Source of the DNA: Streptomyces omiyaensis | GTDB taxonomy: Bacteria; Actinomycetota; Actinomycetes; Streptomycetales; Streptomycetaceae | DNA length: 64,000 nt | Direction of reading: 5' to 3' | Assembly: GCF_014650895.1 (NCBI RefSeq) | Contig: NZ_BMVV01000007.1 | Span: forward strand, 1-64,000 | Shown here: positions 1 to 9,201 of the stretch, in pieces | Layout of the letters: the number at the start of each line of letters is the position of its first letter | How positions within the stretch are numbered: position 1 is the stretch's first letter | Made by a program: the position numbers and the translations under genes | Notes under the pieces: model-generated | Database searches by the model: none | What the model was told of the DNA's origin: nothing | The model's input: only the letters and a program-made list of their open reading frames with translations

Positions 1-59
1 CTTTCAGCGCCGATGGTACTGCAGGGGGGACCCTGTGGGAGAGTAGGACACCGCCGAAC
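1..59 (+). rRNA. rrf: 5S ribosomal RNA, 3' portion (cut by window edge)
   Basis: The first 59 bases match the last half of an actinobacterial 5S rRNA, including the GATGGTACTGC and GTGGGAGAGTAGG blocks and the terminal CGCCGAAC. The 5' half lies upstream of the window. A strong terminator hairpin follows 12 bases later, so this is the distal end of an rrn operon. Confidence 0.93.
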
Positions 60-71
60 AATCATTGTGGG

Positions 72-103
72 AAAGCCCCGCACCGTCATGGTGCGGGGCT
101 TTT
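72..103 (+). terminator. rho-independent terminator of the rrn operon
   Basis: A 13-bp perfect stem (72-84 with 90-102) with a GTCAT loop ends in TTTT. It sits directly after the 5S gene. Confidence 0.9.
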
Positions 104-220
104 CCGCGTTCACCACCCCCTTTCCCGGGGTGGCCGGCGGACCCGGTTCCCGGGGGTTGCGGGGCCGGGAGGTAAGGTCAGGGGTCAGCGTCGGTACCGT
201 TCCCAGCAGGAGGCTTCCGG

Positions 221-829
221 GTGGAGGTCCAGGAGACCGAGGTCCAGACGGACCGGGTCCTCACCATCCCCAACATTCTCAGCATGGCCCGCCTCCTCGG
301 CGTGCCGCTGTTCCTGTGGCTCATCCTCCGGCCGGAGTTCGGCGGGCCCAACAGCGACGTCTGGGCACTGGTCGTCCTGATGCTCAGCGGCGTCAGCGAC
401 TATCTCGACGGCAAGCTCGCGCGGAAGTGGAACCAGATCAGCAGCCTCGGCCGGCTGCTGGACCCCGCCGCCGACCGGCTGTACATCCTCTCCACGCTGG
501 TGGGGCTCACCTGGCGTGAGATCCTCCCGCTGTGGCTGACCGCCGTCCTTTTGGCGCGCGAGGTCATGCTGCTGGTCATGGTGGGAATCCTTCGCCGGCA
601 CGGCTACCCGCCGCCGCAGGTGAACTTCCTCGGGAAAGCTGCGACTTTCAACTTGATGTACGCCTTCCCCCTGCTGCTTCTCAGTGACGGAACCGGCTGG
701 CTGGCGTCACTCGCTGAAGTTTTCGGATGGGCTTTCGCCGGATGGGGTACAACTCTGTATTGGTGGGCAGGGATCCTCTACGTGGTCCAGGTCCGCCGAC
801 TCGTGAAGGCGGATACCGCGGCCGATTGA
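221..829 (+). CDS. CDP-alcohol phosphatidyltransferase family protein
   Basis: This is an integral membrane phospholipid synthase that transfers a phosphatidyl group from CDP-diacylglycerol to an alcohol acceptor. The full CDP-alcohol motif is visible: D60-x2-D63-G64-x2-A67-R68-x8-G77-x3-D81-x3-D85. Several hydrophobic segments surround it (about 24-36, 47-58, 92-126, 142-155 and 165-190). At 202 aa it has the usual family size. The GTG start at 221 is supported by AGGAGG at 208-213. It is the first gene after the rrn operon and lies upstream of the GDP-mannose enzyme on the same strand. The acceptor (glycerol phosphate, inositol phosphate or other) cannot be decided from the motif alone. Confidence 0.9.
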   Translation: MEVQETEVQTDRVLTIPNILSMARLLGVPLFLWLILRPEFGGPNSDVWALVVLMLSGVSDYLDGKLARKWNQISSLGRLLDPAADRLYILSTLVGLTWREILPLWLTAVLLAREVMLLVMVGILRRHGYPPPQVNFLGKAATFNLMYAFPLLLLSDGTGWLASLAEVFGWAFAGWGTTLYWWAGILYVVQVRRLVKADTAAD

Positions 830-946
830 GCCCGTCCGTCCCGCGCCGTGCAGCGTCGCCGGCAGTAACCGAGGACGTCCGAGGGCTCGTGACCGGACAG
901 GGTCGGTCGGCAGGACCGTCGTCTCTTCAAGGAGGACGCTTCCGAC

Positions 947-3442
947 ATGAAGGCCGTCGTGATGGCCGGTGGCGAAGGAACCCGCCTTCGCCCCATGACC
1001 TCGAGCATGCCCAAGCCTCTTCTGCCGGTGGTGAACCGGCCGATCATGGAGCACGTCCTACGACTGCTCAAGAGGCACGGTCTCAACGAGACCGTGGTCA
1101 CCGTCCAGTTCCTCGCATCACTCGTCCGGAATTACTTCGGCGACGGCGAGGAGCTCGGGATGGAGCTCACGTACGCCAACGAGGAGAAGCCTCTTGGCAC
1201 AGCGGGCAGTGTGAAGAACGCCGAGGAAGCGTTGAAGGACGACGCCTTTCTCGTGATCTCGGGGGATGCCCTCACCGATTTCGACCTCACGGACCTGATC
1301 CGTTTCCACAAGGAGAAGGGCGCCCTCGTCACGGTCTGTCTGACCCGGGTGCCGAATCCACTGGAATTCGGCATCACGATCGTCGACGAGGAAGGGAAGG
1401 TCGAGCGTTTCCTGGAGAAGCCGACCTGGGGACAGGTCTTCTCCGACACGGTGAACACGGGCATCTACGTGATGGAGCCCGAGGTCTTCGACTACGTCGA
1501 GGCCGACGTTCCCGTCGACTGGTCCGGTGACGTCTTCCCGCAGCTGATGAAGGAAGGCAAGCCGATCTACGGCTATGTCGCCGAGGGCTACTGGGAGGAC
1601 GTCGGCACCCACGAGAGCTACGTCAAGGCACAGGCCGACGTGCTGGAGGGCAAGGTCCAGGTCGACATCGACGGCTTCGAGATCTCGCCCGGCGTCTGGG
1701 TCGCCGAGGGCGCCGAGGTGCACCCCGACGCAGTGCTGCGCGGACCGCTGTACATCGGCGACTACGCCAAGGTGGAGACCGGAGCCGAGGTCCGCGAGCA
1801 CACCGTCATCGGTTCCAACGTGGTGGTGAAGACCGGAGCCTTCCTCCACAAGGCGGTCGTCCACGACAACGTCTACATCGGACCCCAGAGCAACCTCCGC
1901 GGCTGCGTCATCGGCAAGAACACCGACGTCATGCGGGCGGCCCGTATCGAGGACGGGGCCGTCATCGGCGACGAGTGCATGATCGGCGAGGAGTCGATCG
2001 TGCAGGGCAACGTCCGGGTCTACCCGTTCAAGACCATCGAGGCCGGTGCCTTCGTCAACACCTCGGTCATCTGGGAGTCCCGCGGCCAGGCCCACCTCTT
2101 CGGGGCACGCGGAGTCTCCGGCATCCTCAACGTCGAGATCACGCCCGAGCTCGCCGTCCGGCTGGCGGGGGCGTACGCGACGACGCTGAAGAAGGGCGCG
2201 ACCGTCACCACCGCCCGCGACCACTCGCGAGGAGCGCGCGCCCTCAAGCGCGCGGTGATCTCCGCGCTCCAGGCCAGCGCCATCGACGTGCGGGACCTGG
2301 AGAACGTGCCGCTGCCGGTGGCCCGGCAGCAGACCGCGCGCGGAAGCGCCGGCGGCATCATGGTGCGCACCTCACCCGGCGTTCCGGACTCCGTCGACAT
2401 CATGTTCTTCGACGAACGGGGCGCCGACCTGTCGCAGGCCCGGCAGCGGAAGCTGGACCGGGTGTACGCGCGGCAGGAGTACCGGAGGGCCTTCCCGGGC
2501 GAGATCGGCGACCTGTCCTTCCCGGCCAGCGTCTTCGACTCGTACACCGGATCGCTCCTGCGGAACGTCGACACCACCGGGATCGCCGAAGCCGGGCTGA
2601 AGGTGGTCGTGGACGCCTCCAACGGCAGCGCCGGCCTCGTGCTGCCGAGCCTGCTCGGACGGCTCCAGGTGGACTCGCTGACCATCAACCCCGGACTCGA
2701 CGAGTCGCGGCCGACCGAGTCCGCCGAGCGGCGGCGGGCCGGGCTCGTCCGGCTCGGGGAGATCGTGGCGTCGGCGCGGGCCGCGTTCGGCGTGCGGTTC
2801 GACCCCGTGGGCGAGCGGCTGTCGCTCGTCGACGAGCGGGGCCGGATCATCGAGGACGACCGGGCGCTGCTGGTGCTGCTGGACCTGGTGGCGGCCGAAC
2901 GCCGCTCCGGCCGGGTCGCGCTGCCGGTCACCACGACCCGCATCGCCGAGCAGGTGGCCGCGTACCACGGGACCCAGGTCGACTGGACGACCACCTCGCC
3001 CGACGACCTCACCCGGGTCGGCCGCCAGGACTCCACCATCTTCGGCGGGGACGGGCGCGGCGGGTTCATCGTCCCCGAGTTCAGCAGCGTCTTCGACGGG
3101 GCCGCGGCCTTCGTGCGGCTCATCGGACTGGTGGCCCGGACGCAGCTCACGCTCAGCCAGATCGACGCGCGGATCCCGAGGGCGCACGTCATCAAGCGGG
3201 ACATCGCCACGCCGTGGGCGGTGAAGGGACTCGTGATGCGGCGGGTGGTCGAGGCGGCCGGCAGCAGGTCGGTGGACACCACCGACGGCGTCCGGGTCGT
3301 GGAGGCCGACGGGCGCTGGGTGATGGTGCTGCCCGACCCGGCCGAGGCCGTCACCCATCTGTGGGCCGAGGGACCCGACGACACCTCCGCGCAGGCCCTG
3401 CTCGACGAATGGGCGGCCGTGGTCGAGAGCGCAGGTCGCTGA
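947..3442 (+). CDS. mannose-1-phosphate guanylyltransferase with a degenerate phosphomannomutase-like domain
   Basis: This is a large sugar-nucleotide enzyme of 831 aa. Residues 1-235 form a nucleotidyltransferase with the G-loop GGEGTRLRP at 8-16. About 245-375 is a left-handed beta-helix of hexapeptide repeats. About 385-830 follows the phosphohexomutase fold. The first part should make GDP-mannose (or another NDP-sugar) from sugar-1-phosphate, feeding protein O-mannosylation and mannolipids. The mutase half looks inactive. The catalytic TASHNP loop reads RTSPGV (474-479), keeping a serine but losing the histidine. The metal loop DGDxDR reads DPVGER (619-624). The ATG start has AAGGAGG at 929-935. 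Streptomyces orthologues share this two-part build. Confidence 0.9.
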   Translation: MKAVVMAGGEGTRLRPMTSSMPKPLLPVVNRPIMEHVLRLLKRHGLNETVVTVQFLASLVRNYFGDGEELGMELTYANEEKPLGTAGSVKNAEEALKDDAFLVISGDALTDFDLTDLIRFHKEKGALVTVCLTRVPNPLEFGITIVDEEGKVERFLEKPTWGQVFSDTVNTGIYVMEPEVFDYVEADVPVDWSGDVFPQLMKEGKPIYGYVAEGYWEDVGTHESYVKAQADVLEGKVQVDIDGFEISPGVWVAEGAEVHPDAVLRGPLYIGDYAKVETGAEVREHTVIGSNVVVKTGAFLHKAVVHDNVYIGPQSNLRGCVIGKNTDVMRAARIEDGAVIGDECMIGEESIVQGNVRVYPFKTIEAGAFVNTSVIWESRGQAHLFGARGVSGILNVEITPELAVRLAGAYATTLKKGATVTTARDHSRGARALKRAVISALQASAIDVRDLENVPLPVARQQTARGSAGGIMVRTSPGVPDSVDIMFFDERGADLSQARQRKLDRVYARQEYRRAFPGEIGDLSFPASVFDSYTGSLLRNVDTTGIAEAGLKVVVDASNGSAGLVLPSLLGRLQVDSLTINPGLDESRPTESAERRRAGLVRLGEIVASARAAFGVRFDPVGERLSLVDERGRIIEDDRALLVLLDLVAAERRSGRVALPVTTTRIAEQVAAYHGTQVDWTTTSPDDLTRVGRQDSTIFGGDGRGGFIVPEFSSVFDGAAAFVRLIGLVARTQLTLSQIDARIPRAHVIKRDIATPWAVKGLVMRRVVEAAGSRSVDTTDGVRVVEADGRWVMVLPDPAEAVTHLWAEGPDDTSAQALLDEWAAVVESAGR

Positions 3443-3460
3443 CCCCACCGGCGGACCGGT

Positions 3461-3492
3461 GCCGGGCGGCCCCCGAGAGGGGGCCGCCCGGC
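3461..3492 (+). terminator. intrinsic terminator-like hairpin
   Basis: A perfect 14-bp GC-rich stem (3461-3474 with 3479-3492) with a GAGA loop follows the stop codon at 3442. There is no T run, as is common in Streptomyces. It separates the guanylyltransferase from the DUF881 operon. Confidence 0.75.
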
Positions 3493-3543
3493 ATTCCCAG
3501 GGCCATTCGGCGGTACGGCGTGCGACGTGCGACGATGTGCGGC

Positions 3544-4473
3544 ATGTCGCAGCAGCCCCCCGTTCGGAGCACCGGTTCTCCGCCCCCGCGCCCGGACGCC
3601 TCGATGTCGCTGCTGAACAACGTCATCGACCACGCGCTGGACGACGGGTACGCAGAGGCGACCGCCCGGCGCCGGGCCGAGGGCGGGACGATGCCCAAGC
3701 CGCTGCGGGCCCGGCTCGGGCTGGCTGCCGGGCTGGTGCTCGCCGCCGCCGTGGTGACCGTGGGCGCGGCCGAGGCACGGATCTCGGCCCCCGTCGTCGC
3801 GAAGGAGCGCCAGGAGCTCATCGACCGGATCGAGGGCGAGAACGAGGCGGCCGACGAGCTGGAGCGGGACGTCGAGCGGATCCGTGCCGAGGTCGGCGAA
3901 CGGCAGCGGGCGGCGCTCGAACAGCACGGCGGCGACCAGGGCGAACTGGTGGCGCTGCTCTCCGGGGCCACCCCCGTGCGCGGCCCCGGCGTGAAGCTCG
4001 TCGTCGACGACGCCAAGGGCTCCGACGGCGGGGGCGGCGGCCCGCGCGAGAGCGCCGGCTTCTCCGACACCGGGCGGGTGCGCGACCGCGACATGCAGCG
4101 GGTGATCAACGGCCTGTGGGAGTCGGGCGCGGAGGCCGTGTCGATCAACGGACAGCGGCTGACCTCGCTCTCGGCGATCCGGGCCGCCGGCGACGCCGTA
4201 CTCGTCGACAACCGGCCGCTCGTGCCGCCGTACACCGTCCTCGCCGTCGGCGACGGGCAGCGGCTGAACACGGCCTTCCAGGACAGCGCGGACGGGCAGT
4301 ACCTGCACGCGCTCGTGGAGAACTTCGGGATCCGCAGCAGCATCTCGGTCGAGGGCGAGCTGAGCCTGCCGGCCGCGCCGAGCCTGATCGTACGTACAGC
4401 TGAGCCGAGGGGGGCCGGGGCGGCGACGCCGACCGGACGCGCCACGGCCGACAAGGGGAAGGCAACATCGTGA
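3544..4473 (+). CDS. DUF881 family membrane protein (first copy)
   Basis: This is a 309-aa YlxW/YlxX-like protein. A basic, proline-rich cytoplasmic N-terminus is followed by one membrane segment at about 57-77, a heptad-like region at about 80-125 that probably forms a coiled coil, and the extracytoplasmic DUF881 domain. In Bacillus subtilis the same three-gene set, two DUF881 genes and sbp, lies next to ftsA-ftsZ, which suggests a division role that is not proven. The start is uncertain: ATG 3544 is chosen, ATG 3535 is in frame, and neither has a clear ribosome site. It overlaps the next gene by GTGA at 4470-4473, so translation is coupled. Confidence 0.85.
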   Translation: MSQQPPVRSTGSPPPRPDASMSLLNNVIDHALDDGYAEATARRRAEGGTMPKPLRARLGLAAGLVLAAAVVTVGAAEARISAPVVAKERQELIDRIEGENEAADELERDVERIRAEVGERQRAALEQHGGDQGELVALLSGATPVRGPGVKLVVDDAKGSDGGGGGPRESAGFSDTGRVRDRDMQRVINGLWESGAEAVSINGQRLTSLSAIRAAGDAVLVDNRPLVPPYTVLAVGDGQRLNTAFQDSADGQYLHALVENFGIRSSISVEGELSLPAAPSLIVRTAEPRGAGAATPTGRATADKGKATS

Positions 4474-4802
4474 TCGCCGTACTGGGCCTGATCGTCGGAG
4501 TCGTGGCGGGACTGCTGGTCCGGCCCGAGATCCCGGCGGTCGTCGAGCCCTATCTCCCGATCGCCGTGGTCGCCGCCCTCGACGCGGTCTTCGGCGGCCT
4601 GCGGGCCATGCTCGACGGGATCTTCGTGGACAAGGTCTTCGTCGTCTCCTTCCTCTCCAACGTGGTCGTGGCCGCGCTCATCGTCTTCCTGGGCGACAAG
4701 CTCGGCGTCGGCGCGCAGCTCTCCACCGGTGTCGTCGTCGTGCTCGGCATCCGGATCTTCTCCAACGCGGCCGCGATCCGCCGCCATGTCTTCCGGGCGT
4801 GA
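4470..4802 (+). CDS. sbp: small basic protein Sbp (DUF1290)
   Basis: This 110-aa membrane protein has two long hydrophobic stretches near residues 2-17 and 50-90. It matches the DUF1290 'small basic protein' family in length and in the PYLPIAVVAALDAVFGGLRA-type core. It lies between two DUF881 genes, overlapping the first by 4 bases and abutting the second. The arrangement is the same as in firmicute division clusters. Its molecular function is unknown. Confidence 0.9.
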   Translation: MIAVLGLIVGVVAGLLVRPEIPAVVEPYLPIAVVAALDAVFGGLRAMLDGIFVDKVFVVSFLSNVVVAALIVFLGDKLGVGAQLSTGVVVVLGIRIFSNAAAIRRHVFRA

Positions 4803-4807
4803 GGCCG

Positions 4808-5920
4808 ATGAGTGTGAACCCGAACGAGAAGCCGGAGCCGGGCGGCGAGAACCCCGGAACCCCCACGACGCCCGAGACGCCGCGCACGCCGCGGATCGCG
4901 GGGGCGCCGGGGACCGCAGGGGTGCCCGAGGCGCCGGGGACGGTGGGGGCGGCGGAGACTGCCGGGACTCCGGGGAAGCCGGAGTCCGCTGGGGCGCCTG
5001 AAGCGGGCGAGCCGCGTGAGACCGTGCCGCAGCCGCAGCCGCAGCCGCAGCCGCAGCCGCAGCCGCAGCCGTCGGCCTCGTCGCCCGTTTCGCCGCCGCC
5101 GCGGGTTCCCGTGTCCGTGCCCGCGTCCGCGGAGGGGTGTGAGAGCGCTCCCGAGGGTGCTGTGCCCGCCCCGGAGGCCCCGGGCGGCACCGGGGCCGGT
5201 CAGGACGGGCGCCGGCGCCTGGCGGACGCCCTGTGGCCGCCGCGGGTGACGCGGGCGCAGCTCATCGTGGCCCTGCTGCTGGCCTGCCTCGGCTTCGGCC
5301 TCGCCATCCAGGTCTCCTCGACCAGCGAGGGCAGCGCCCTGCGCGGGGCCCGGCAGGAGGACCTCGTACGGATCCTCGACGAGCTCGACGACCGCACGCA
5401 GCGGCTGGAGGACGAGAAGGCCCGGCTGGAGAAGCAGCGGTCGGAGCTGGAGTCCAGCTCCGACCAGGCCGAGGAGGCCAGGCGGCAGACGCAGGAGAAG
5501 GAGCGCCAGCTCGGGATCCTGGCCGGCACGGTGGCCGCGGAGGGGCCCGGGATCACGCTGACCGTGACCGACCCGGTCGGCGCGGTCGAGTCCGACATGC
5601 TGCTCGACGCCATCCAGGAGCTGCGGGCGGCCGGGGCCGAGGCGATCCAGGTCGACGGCGTGCGCGTGGTCGCGGACAGCTATTTCACCGGTGGCGGCGA
5701 TGACATGCGGATCGATGGAACGCAGGTGACCGCTCCGTACGTCTTCAAGGTCATCGGCAAGCCCGAGGATCTCGAGCCCGCGCTCAACATCCCCGGTGGC
5801 GTCGTGCAGACCCTCGAGAAGGAGCAGGCCACGGCCACGGTGGAGCGGTCGGCGAAGATCGTCGTCGATGCCTTGCGACCCGCGAAGCGGCCTGACTACG
5901 CTCGGTCGTCCTCCCCGTGA
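4808..5920 (+). CDS. DUF881 family membrane protein (second copy) with proline-glutamine tract
   Basis: This is a 370-aa protein. Residues 1-148 are low-complexity Pro/Ala/Gly/Glu with a perfect Pro-Gln repeat at 74-88. One membrane helix lies at 150-169, a strongly charged coiled coil at about 180-238, and the DUF881 domain from about 240 to the end. The cytoplasmic tail is far longer than in typical family members. The start at ATG 4808 is preferred; GTG 4799, overlapping the sbp stop as GTGA, is an alternative. It completes the DUF881-sbp-DUF881 operon. Confidence 0.85.
   Translation: MSVNPNEKPEPGGENPGTPTTPETPRTPRIAGAPGTAGVPEAPGTVGAAETAGTPGKPESAGAPEAGEPRETVPQPQPQPQPQPQPQPSASSPVSPPPRVPVSVPASAEGCESAPEGAVPAPEAPGGTGAGQDGRRRLADALWPPRVTRAQLIVALLLACLGFGLAIQVSSTSEGSALRGARQEDLVRILDELDDRTQRLEDEKARLEKQRSELESSSDQAEEARRQTQEKERQLGILAGTVAAEGPGITLTVTDPVGAVESDMLLDAIQELRAAGAEAIQVDGVRVVADSYFTGGGDDMRIDGTQVTAPYVFKVIGKPEDLEPALNIPGGVVQTLEKEQATATVERSAKIVVDALRPAKRPDYARSSSP
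5027..5071 (+). repeat. hexanucleotide CCGCAG tandem repeat coding (Pro-Gln)n
   Basis: About seven and a half perfect copies of CCGCAG encode the Pro-Gln tract in the cytoplasmic tail of the second DUF881 protein. The perfect repetition makes the tract prone to slippage in multiples of two codons, so length should vary between strains without a frameshift. Confidence 0.9.
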
Positions 5921-6109
5921 GAGAGGGGGTGGGGGGTCCCGCGACATGGGCTGGAGCGTTGCGGGGGGTCGGCGCACCACAACGGTGGTGCGTGGTGGAA
6001 ACTGTCCGGAGGATACGGACGTTGTGAAGGTGTCCGGGTCGGCAGGTGTGATGGATCTCGGTTCGTCCTGCCCCACGGGCGGGTCTGTTTCGGTCAAGGG
6101 GAATCGCCC

Positions 6110-6934
6110 GTGAAGTTGTTTGCGAAGTTGTTCGGCAAGAGCGCACGCGAGGACGGCGGCAACGCCAGGCACCGCGCGTCGCGCCACGCCCAGAGCGAGG
6201 AGCAGGGCGGCGAGCGCCCGCTCTTCCGTGACGAGGTCGGTGGCGACATTTCGGGCGCGCCGGGCGCGTCGTCTGTTGACCCCGCCGGTGCCGCGCGCAT
6301 AGGTTTCGGTGAACCATCAACCTCAAGTACGGGTGGAGGGTTCACCCCCGACCCGTACGCGACCCAGACCTCCGCGGGTCAGCCGCGGCAGGAGGACGCG
6401 TCCATGCCGGTGTGTACCAGGTGCGGTCACCGCAACGCGGCCGACAGCCGCTTCTGCTCCCACTGCGGCACGCCGCTGCGGGGCGGGATCGCCGCCGAGC
6501 GTCCCTCCGAGACGACGTCGACCATCTCGATCTCGGGTCTCGAGGCGTACGACGCGGAGACCACCGGGCAGATCGCGATCCCGGCGCTGTCCCCCGAGGC
6601 CCTCGCGGCCGTGGAGGCGCTTCCGCCGGGCTCCGCGCTCCTCGTGGTGCGCCGCGGTCCGAACTCGGGCAGCCGCTTCCTCCTGGACGGTGAGCTGACC
6701 ACGGCCGGCCGTCACCCGCAGAGCGACATCTTCCTGGACGACTTCACGGTCTCCCGGAGGCACGTCGAGTTCCGCCGGGGCCAGGACGGCAGCTTCACCG
6801 TCTCCGACGTCGGCAGCCTCAACGGCACCTACGTCAACCGGGAGCCGATCGACTCGGTCGTGCTCAACCCCGGCGACGAGGTCCAGATCGGCAAGTACCG
6901 GCTGGTCTTCTACGCGAGCCAGCGAGGCGTCTGA
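6110..6934 (+). CDS. FHA-domain protein with zinc ribbon (GarA/OdhI-like)
   Basis: This 274-aa cytoplasmic signalling protein has a disordered N-terminal 95 residues, a zinc ribbon with Cys102, Cys105, Cys116 and Cys119, an acidic linker with ETTS at 134-137, and a C-terminal FHA domain at about 170-270. The FHA domain has the phosphothreonine-binding residues GR (190-191), SRRH (205-208) and N218-G-T. In GarA and OdhI the ETT motif is phosphorylated by PknB/PknG-type kinases and is then bound by the protein's own FHA domain, controlling 2-oxoglutarate dehydrogenase; the same switch is likely here. The GTG start has AAGGGGA at 6096-6102. The next gene, ftsR, is 34 bases downstream. Confidence 0.9.
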   Translation: MKLFAKLFGKSAREDGGNARHRASRHAQSEEQGGERPLFRDEVGGDISGAPGASSVDPAGAARIGFGEPSTSSTGGGFTPDPYATQTSAGQPRQEDASMPVCTRCGHRNAADSRFCSHCGTPLRGGIAAERPSETTSTISISGLEAYDAETTGQIAIPALSPEALAAVEALPPGSALLVVRRGPNSGSRFLLDGELTTAGRHPQSDIFLDDFTVSRRHVEFRRGQDGSFTVSDVGSLNGTYVNREPIDSVVLNPGDEVQIGKYRLVFYASQRGV

Positions 6935-6968
6935 CACACGCCTGGCGGAGATCCTTCAGGAAAGGTCC

Positions 6969-7730
6969 ATGGTGCGAACACCGACGGGCGGTGCCGGATC
7001 CGGCACCGCCACCGCGGGCGACCGGCTGGTGAGTATCGGCACCGTGCTCAACCAGCTGCGGGCCGAGTTTCCCGAAGTGACGATCTCCAAGATCCGCTTC
7101 CTGGAGGCCGAGGGGCTCGTGGAGCCCCGGCGCACGGCCTCCGGGTACCGGAAGTTCAGCCCGCAGGACGTGGAGCGGCTCGCCGCCGTCCTGCGGATGC
7201 AGCGGGACCACTACCTCCCGCTGAAGGTCATCCGCGAGCACCTCGACGCCCTCGCCCGGGGCGAGCAGGTGAAGCTGCCCGCCCCCGGGCGGCGGCGTGA
7301 CCTGCTCGACGGACTGCTCGACGGCGCCCCCGACGACGACGAGGACGGCGAGCGGCCGACCGTCGCGCGGATCGGCCGGGCCGAGCTGGTGGCCGCGGCC
7401 GGGGTCACCGAGACCGAGCTGCTGGAGTGGGAGTCGTACGGCCTGGTCGCCGAGAGCGAGGGCGGCGGCTTCGACGCGGAGAGCGTGAACGTCGCCCGGA
7501 TCGTCGCCGACCTCGGGCGGTTCGGTCTCGAACCCCGGCACCTGCGGGCGGTGAAGGCCTCGGCGGACCGGGAGGCCGGGCTCATCGAGCAGGTCGTGGC
7601 GCCGCTGCGCCGGCACCGCAATCCGCAGACCCGGGCGCATGCCGAGGAGACCGCCGCCGATCTGGCCCAGCTGTCGGTGCGGCTGCACGCGGCGCTGGTC
7701 CAGACGGCCCTCGGGATCCGGCTCCAGTGA
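6969..7730 (+). CDS. ftsR: MerR-family transcriptional regulator FtsR
   Basis: This 253-aa MerR-type regulator has its DNA-binding winged helix at about 20-90 (VSIGTVLNQLRAEFP, then FLEAEGLVEPRRTASGYRKF). A second, MerR-like half follows from about 125 (RIGRAELVAAAGVTETELLEWESYGL). The two-part build and its place after the garA-like gene are typical of actinobacterial FtsR, which in Corynebacterium activates ftsZ. The ATG start at 6969 is preceded by AGGAAAGG at 6957-6965. It probably forms an operon with the FHA gene. Confidence 0.88.
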   Translation: MVRTPTGGAGSGTATAGDRLVSIGTVLNQLRAEFPEVTISKIRFLEAEGLVEPRRTASGYRKFSPQDVERLAAVLRMQRDHYLPLKVIREHLDALARGEQVKLPAPGRRRDLLDGLLDGAPDDDEDGERPTVARIGRAELVAAAGVTETELLEWESYGLVAESEGGGFDAESVNVARIVADLGRFGLEPRHLRAVKASADREAGLIEQVVAPLRRHRNPQTRAHAEETAADLAQLSVRLHAALVQTALGIRLQ

Positions 7731-7820
7731 GCCCCGCGGGGGGCCCGGGCGCGGGGTCGCGGGTGCGCTGAGAGGGGGCCCGACTATCCAAACCGGTCGG
7801 GCACGTCCTAGGGTTGCTGT

Positions 7821-8288
7821 GTGAACGAGCTCGACGTTGTGGGTGTCCGGGTGGAAATGCCCTCCAACCAGCCGATCGTGCTCCTGCGCGAGGTGGGAGG
7901 CGACCGGTACCTGCCCATCTGGATCGGACCCGGCGAGGCGACCGCGATCGCCTTCGCCCAGCAGGGCATGGCGCCGCCGAGGCCGCTGACGCACGACCTG
8001 TTCAAGGACGTGCTGGAGGCCGTCGGCCAGGAGCTCACCCAGGTCCGCATCACCGACCTGAGGGACGGGGTCTTCTACGCCGAACTGGTCTTCGCCAGCG
8101 GTGTGGAGGTCAGCGCGCGCCCGTCCGACGCGATAGCCCTGGCCCTGCGGACCGGTTCGCCGATCTTCGGCAGCGACGGCGTCCTCGACGACGCCGGCAT
8201 CGCGATCCCCGACGAGCAGGAGGACGAGGTGGAGAAGTTCCGCGAGTTCCTCGACCAGATCTCGCCGGAGGACTTCGGGAGCCAGTGA
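7821..8288 (+). CDS. bifunctional nuclease family protein (DUF151)
   Basis: This 155-aa protein covers the whole DUF151 domain, with the family signatures LREVGGDRYLPIWIG and ARPSDAIALALR. Plant relatives have RNase and DNase activity; the bacterial role is not settled. The GTG start at 7821 has no ribosome site. A -10-like TAGGGT at 7809-7814 lies six bases upstream, so the mRNA is probably leaderless. It sits between two MerR-family genes in the conserved order ftsR, DUF151, merR. Confidence 0.9.
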   Translation: MNELDVVGVRVEMPSNQPIVLLREVGGDRYLPIWIGPGEATAIAFAQQGMAPPRPLTHDLFKDVLEAVGQELTQVRITDLRDGVFYAELVFASGVEVSARPSDAIALALRTGSPIFGSDGVLDDAGIAIPDEQEDEVEKFREFLDQISPEDFGSQ

Positions 8289-8410
8289 CCCGGAGGCCCC
8301 GGCCGCCCGTCGGGCGGGGGCGTGCGAGGGGCGGCCGAAGAGCGCCGTCGGCGCATTCGAGTAGCCTTTCCCCGGAGTGGGACACGTGAAACCACTCTCT
8401 GGGTGATTAT

Positions 8411-8466
8411 CACTCGGCGTGCCGAGTGTGGCGATCGTTGACGCACCCCTAGCGACTGCCTACCTT
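8411..8466 (+). promoter_or_regulatory. promoter with an upstream perfect inverted repeat, for the second MerR gene
   Basis: TTGACG at 8438-8443 and TACCTT at 8461-8466 are separated by exactly 17 bases. Immediately upstream is CACTCGGC-GT-GCCGAGTG (8411-8428), a perfect 8-bp inverted repeat ending nine bases before the -35 box. It could be an operator or activator site for the MerR protein encoded downstream. MerR sites usually lie inside the spacer, so another regulator is possible. Confidence 0.65.
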
Positions 8467-8500
8467 CGAGTGGGCAGGTCAAGGACGGAGGGTCGGCGTG

Positions 8501-9118
8501 ATGAGCAGCGCGGACGGTACGGCAGGGAGCTCGCTCGGACGCGTGTCCGGGGAGAGCGGTCCGTATCCGCTTCACGGCAGTGGGGGCGACTTCGGTACGG
8601 AGACGGGCTCCGGGGTCGCGGACGAGGCGATCGGCTACCGCGGTCCGACGGCCTGCGCGGCCGCCGGCATCACCTACCGCCAGTTGGACTACTGGGCGCG
8701 CACCGGGCTCGTGGAGCCCAGTGTGCGGCCCGCGTACGGCTCCGGGACGCAGCGGCTCTACAGCTTCCGCGACGTCGTCGTCCTGAAGATCGTCAAGCGT
8801 TTCCTCGACACGGGCGTCGCCCTCCAGAACATCCGGGCCGCCGTGCAGCACCTGCGCGCCCGCGGCTTCCGCGACCTGGAGCGGATGACGCTGATGAGCG
8901 ACGGGGCGACCGTCTACGAGTGCTCGTCGCCGGACGAGGTCGTCTCGCTGCTCCAGGGCGGACAGGGCGTCTTCGGCATCGCGGTGGGGGTCGTCTGGCG
9001 GGACGTCGAGGCGGCGCTCTCGCAGCTGCACGGGGAGCGCGTGGACACCGGCGAGACGCTGGTCGGGCACAACCCGCAGGACGAGCTGGCGCGGCGGCGG
9101 CGCGACCGGGCCGTCTGA
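8501..9118 (+). CDS. MerR-family transcriptional regulator (second)
   Basis: This 205-aa protein has a roughly 50-residue flexible N-terminus and a MerR winged-helix domain at about 50-118 (GPTACAAAGITYRQLDYWAR, then GSGTQRLYSFRDVVVLKIVK). A C-terminal part of about 80 residues has no ligand-binding signature that I recognise. ATG 8501 has GGAGGG at 8487-8492 at ideal spacing; GTG 8498 is an in-frame alternative. It lies between the DUF151 gene and dinB in a conserved Streptomyces order. Confidence 0.85.
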   Translation: MSSADGTAGSSLGRVSGESGPYPLHGSGGDFGTETGSGVADEAIGYRGPTACAAAGITYRQLDYWARTGLVEPSVRPAYGSGTQRLYSFRDVVVLKIVKRFLDTGVALQNIRAAVQHLRARGFRDLERMTLMSDGATVYECSSPDEVVSLLQGGQGVFGIAVGVVWRDVEAALSQLHGERVDTGETLVGHNPQDELARRRRDRAV

Positions 9119-9201
9119 GGCCCGCACCGCCCCGGAGCCCGGTCGGCGCGGGCGTGGCCCCGTACCGTCGGTTGTCAGTGGCGTGAGGCAGCATCGGAGA
9201 C

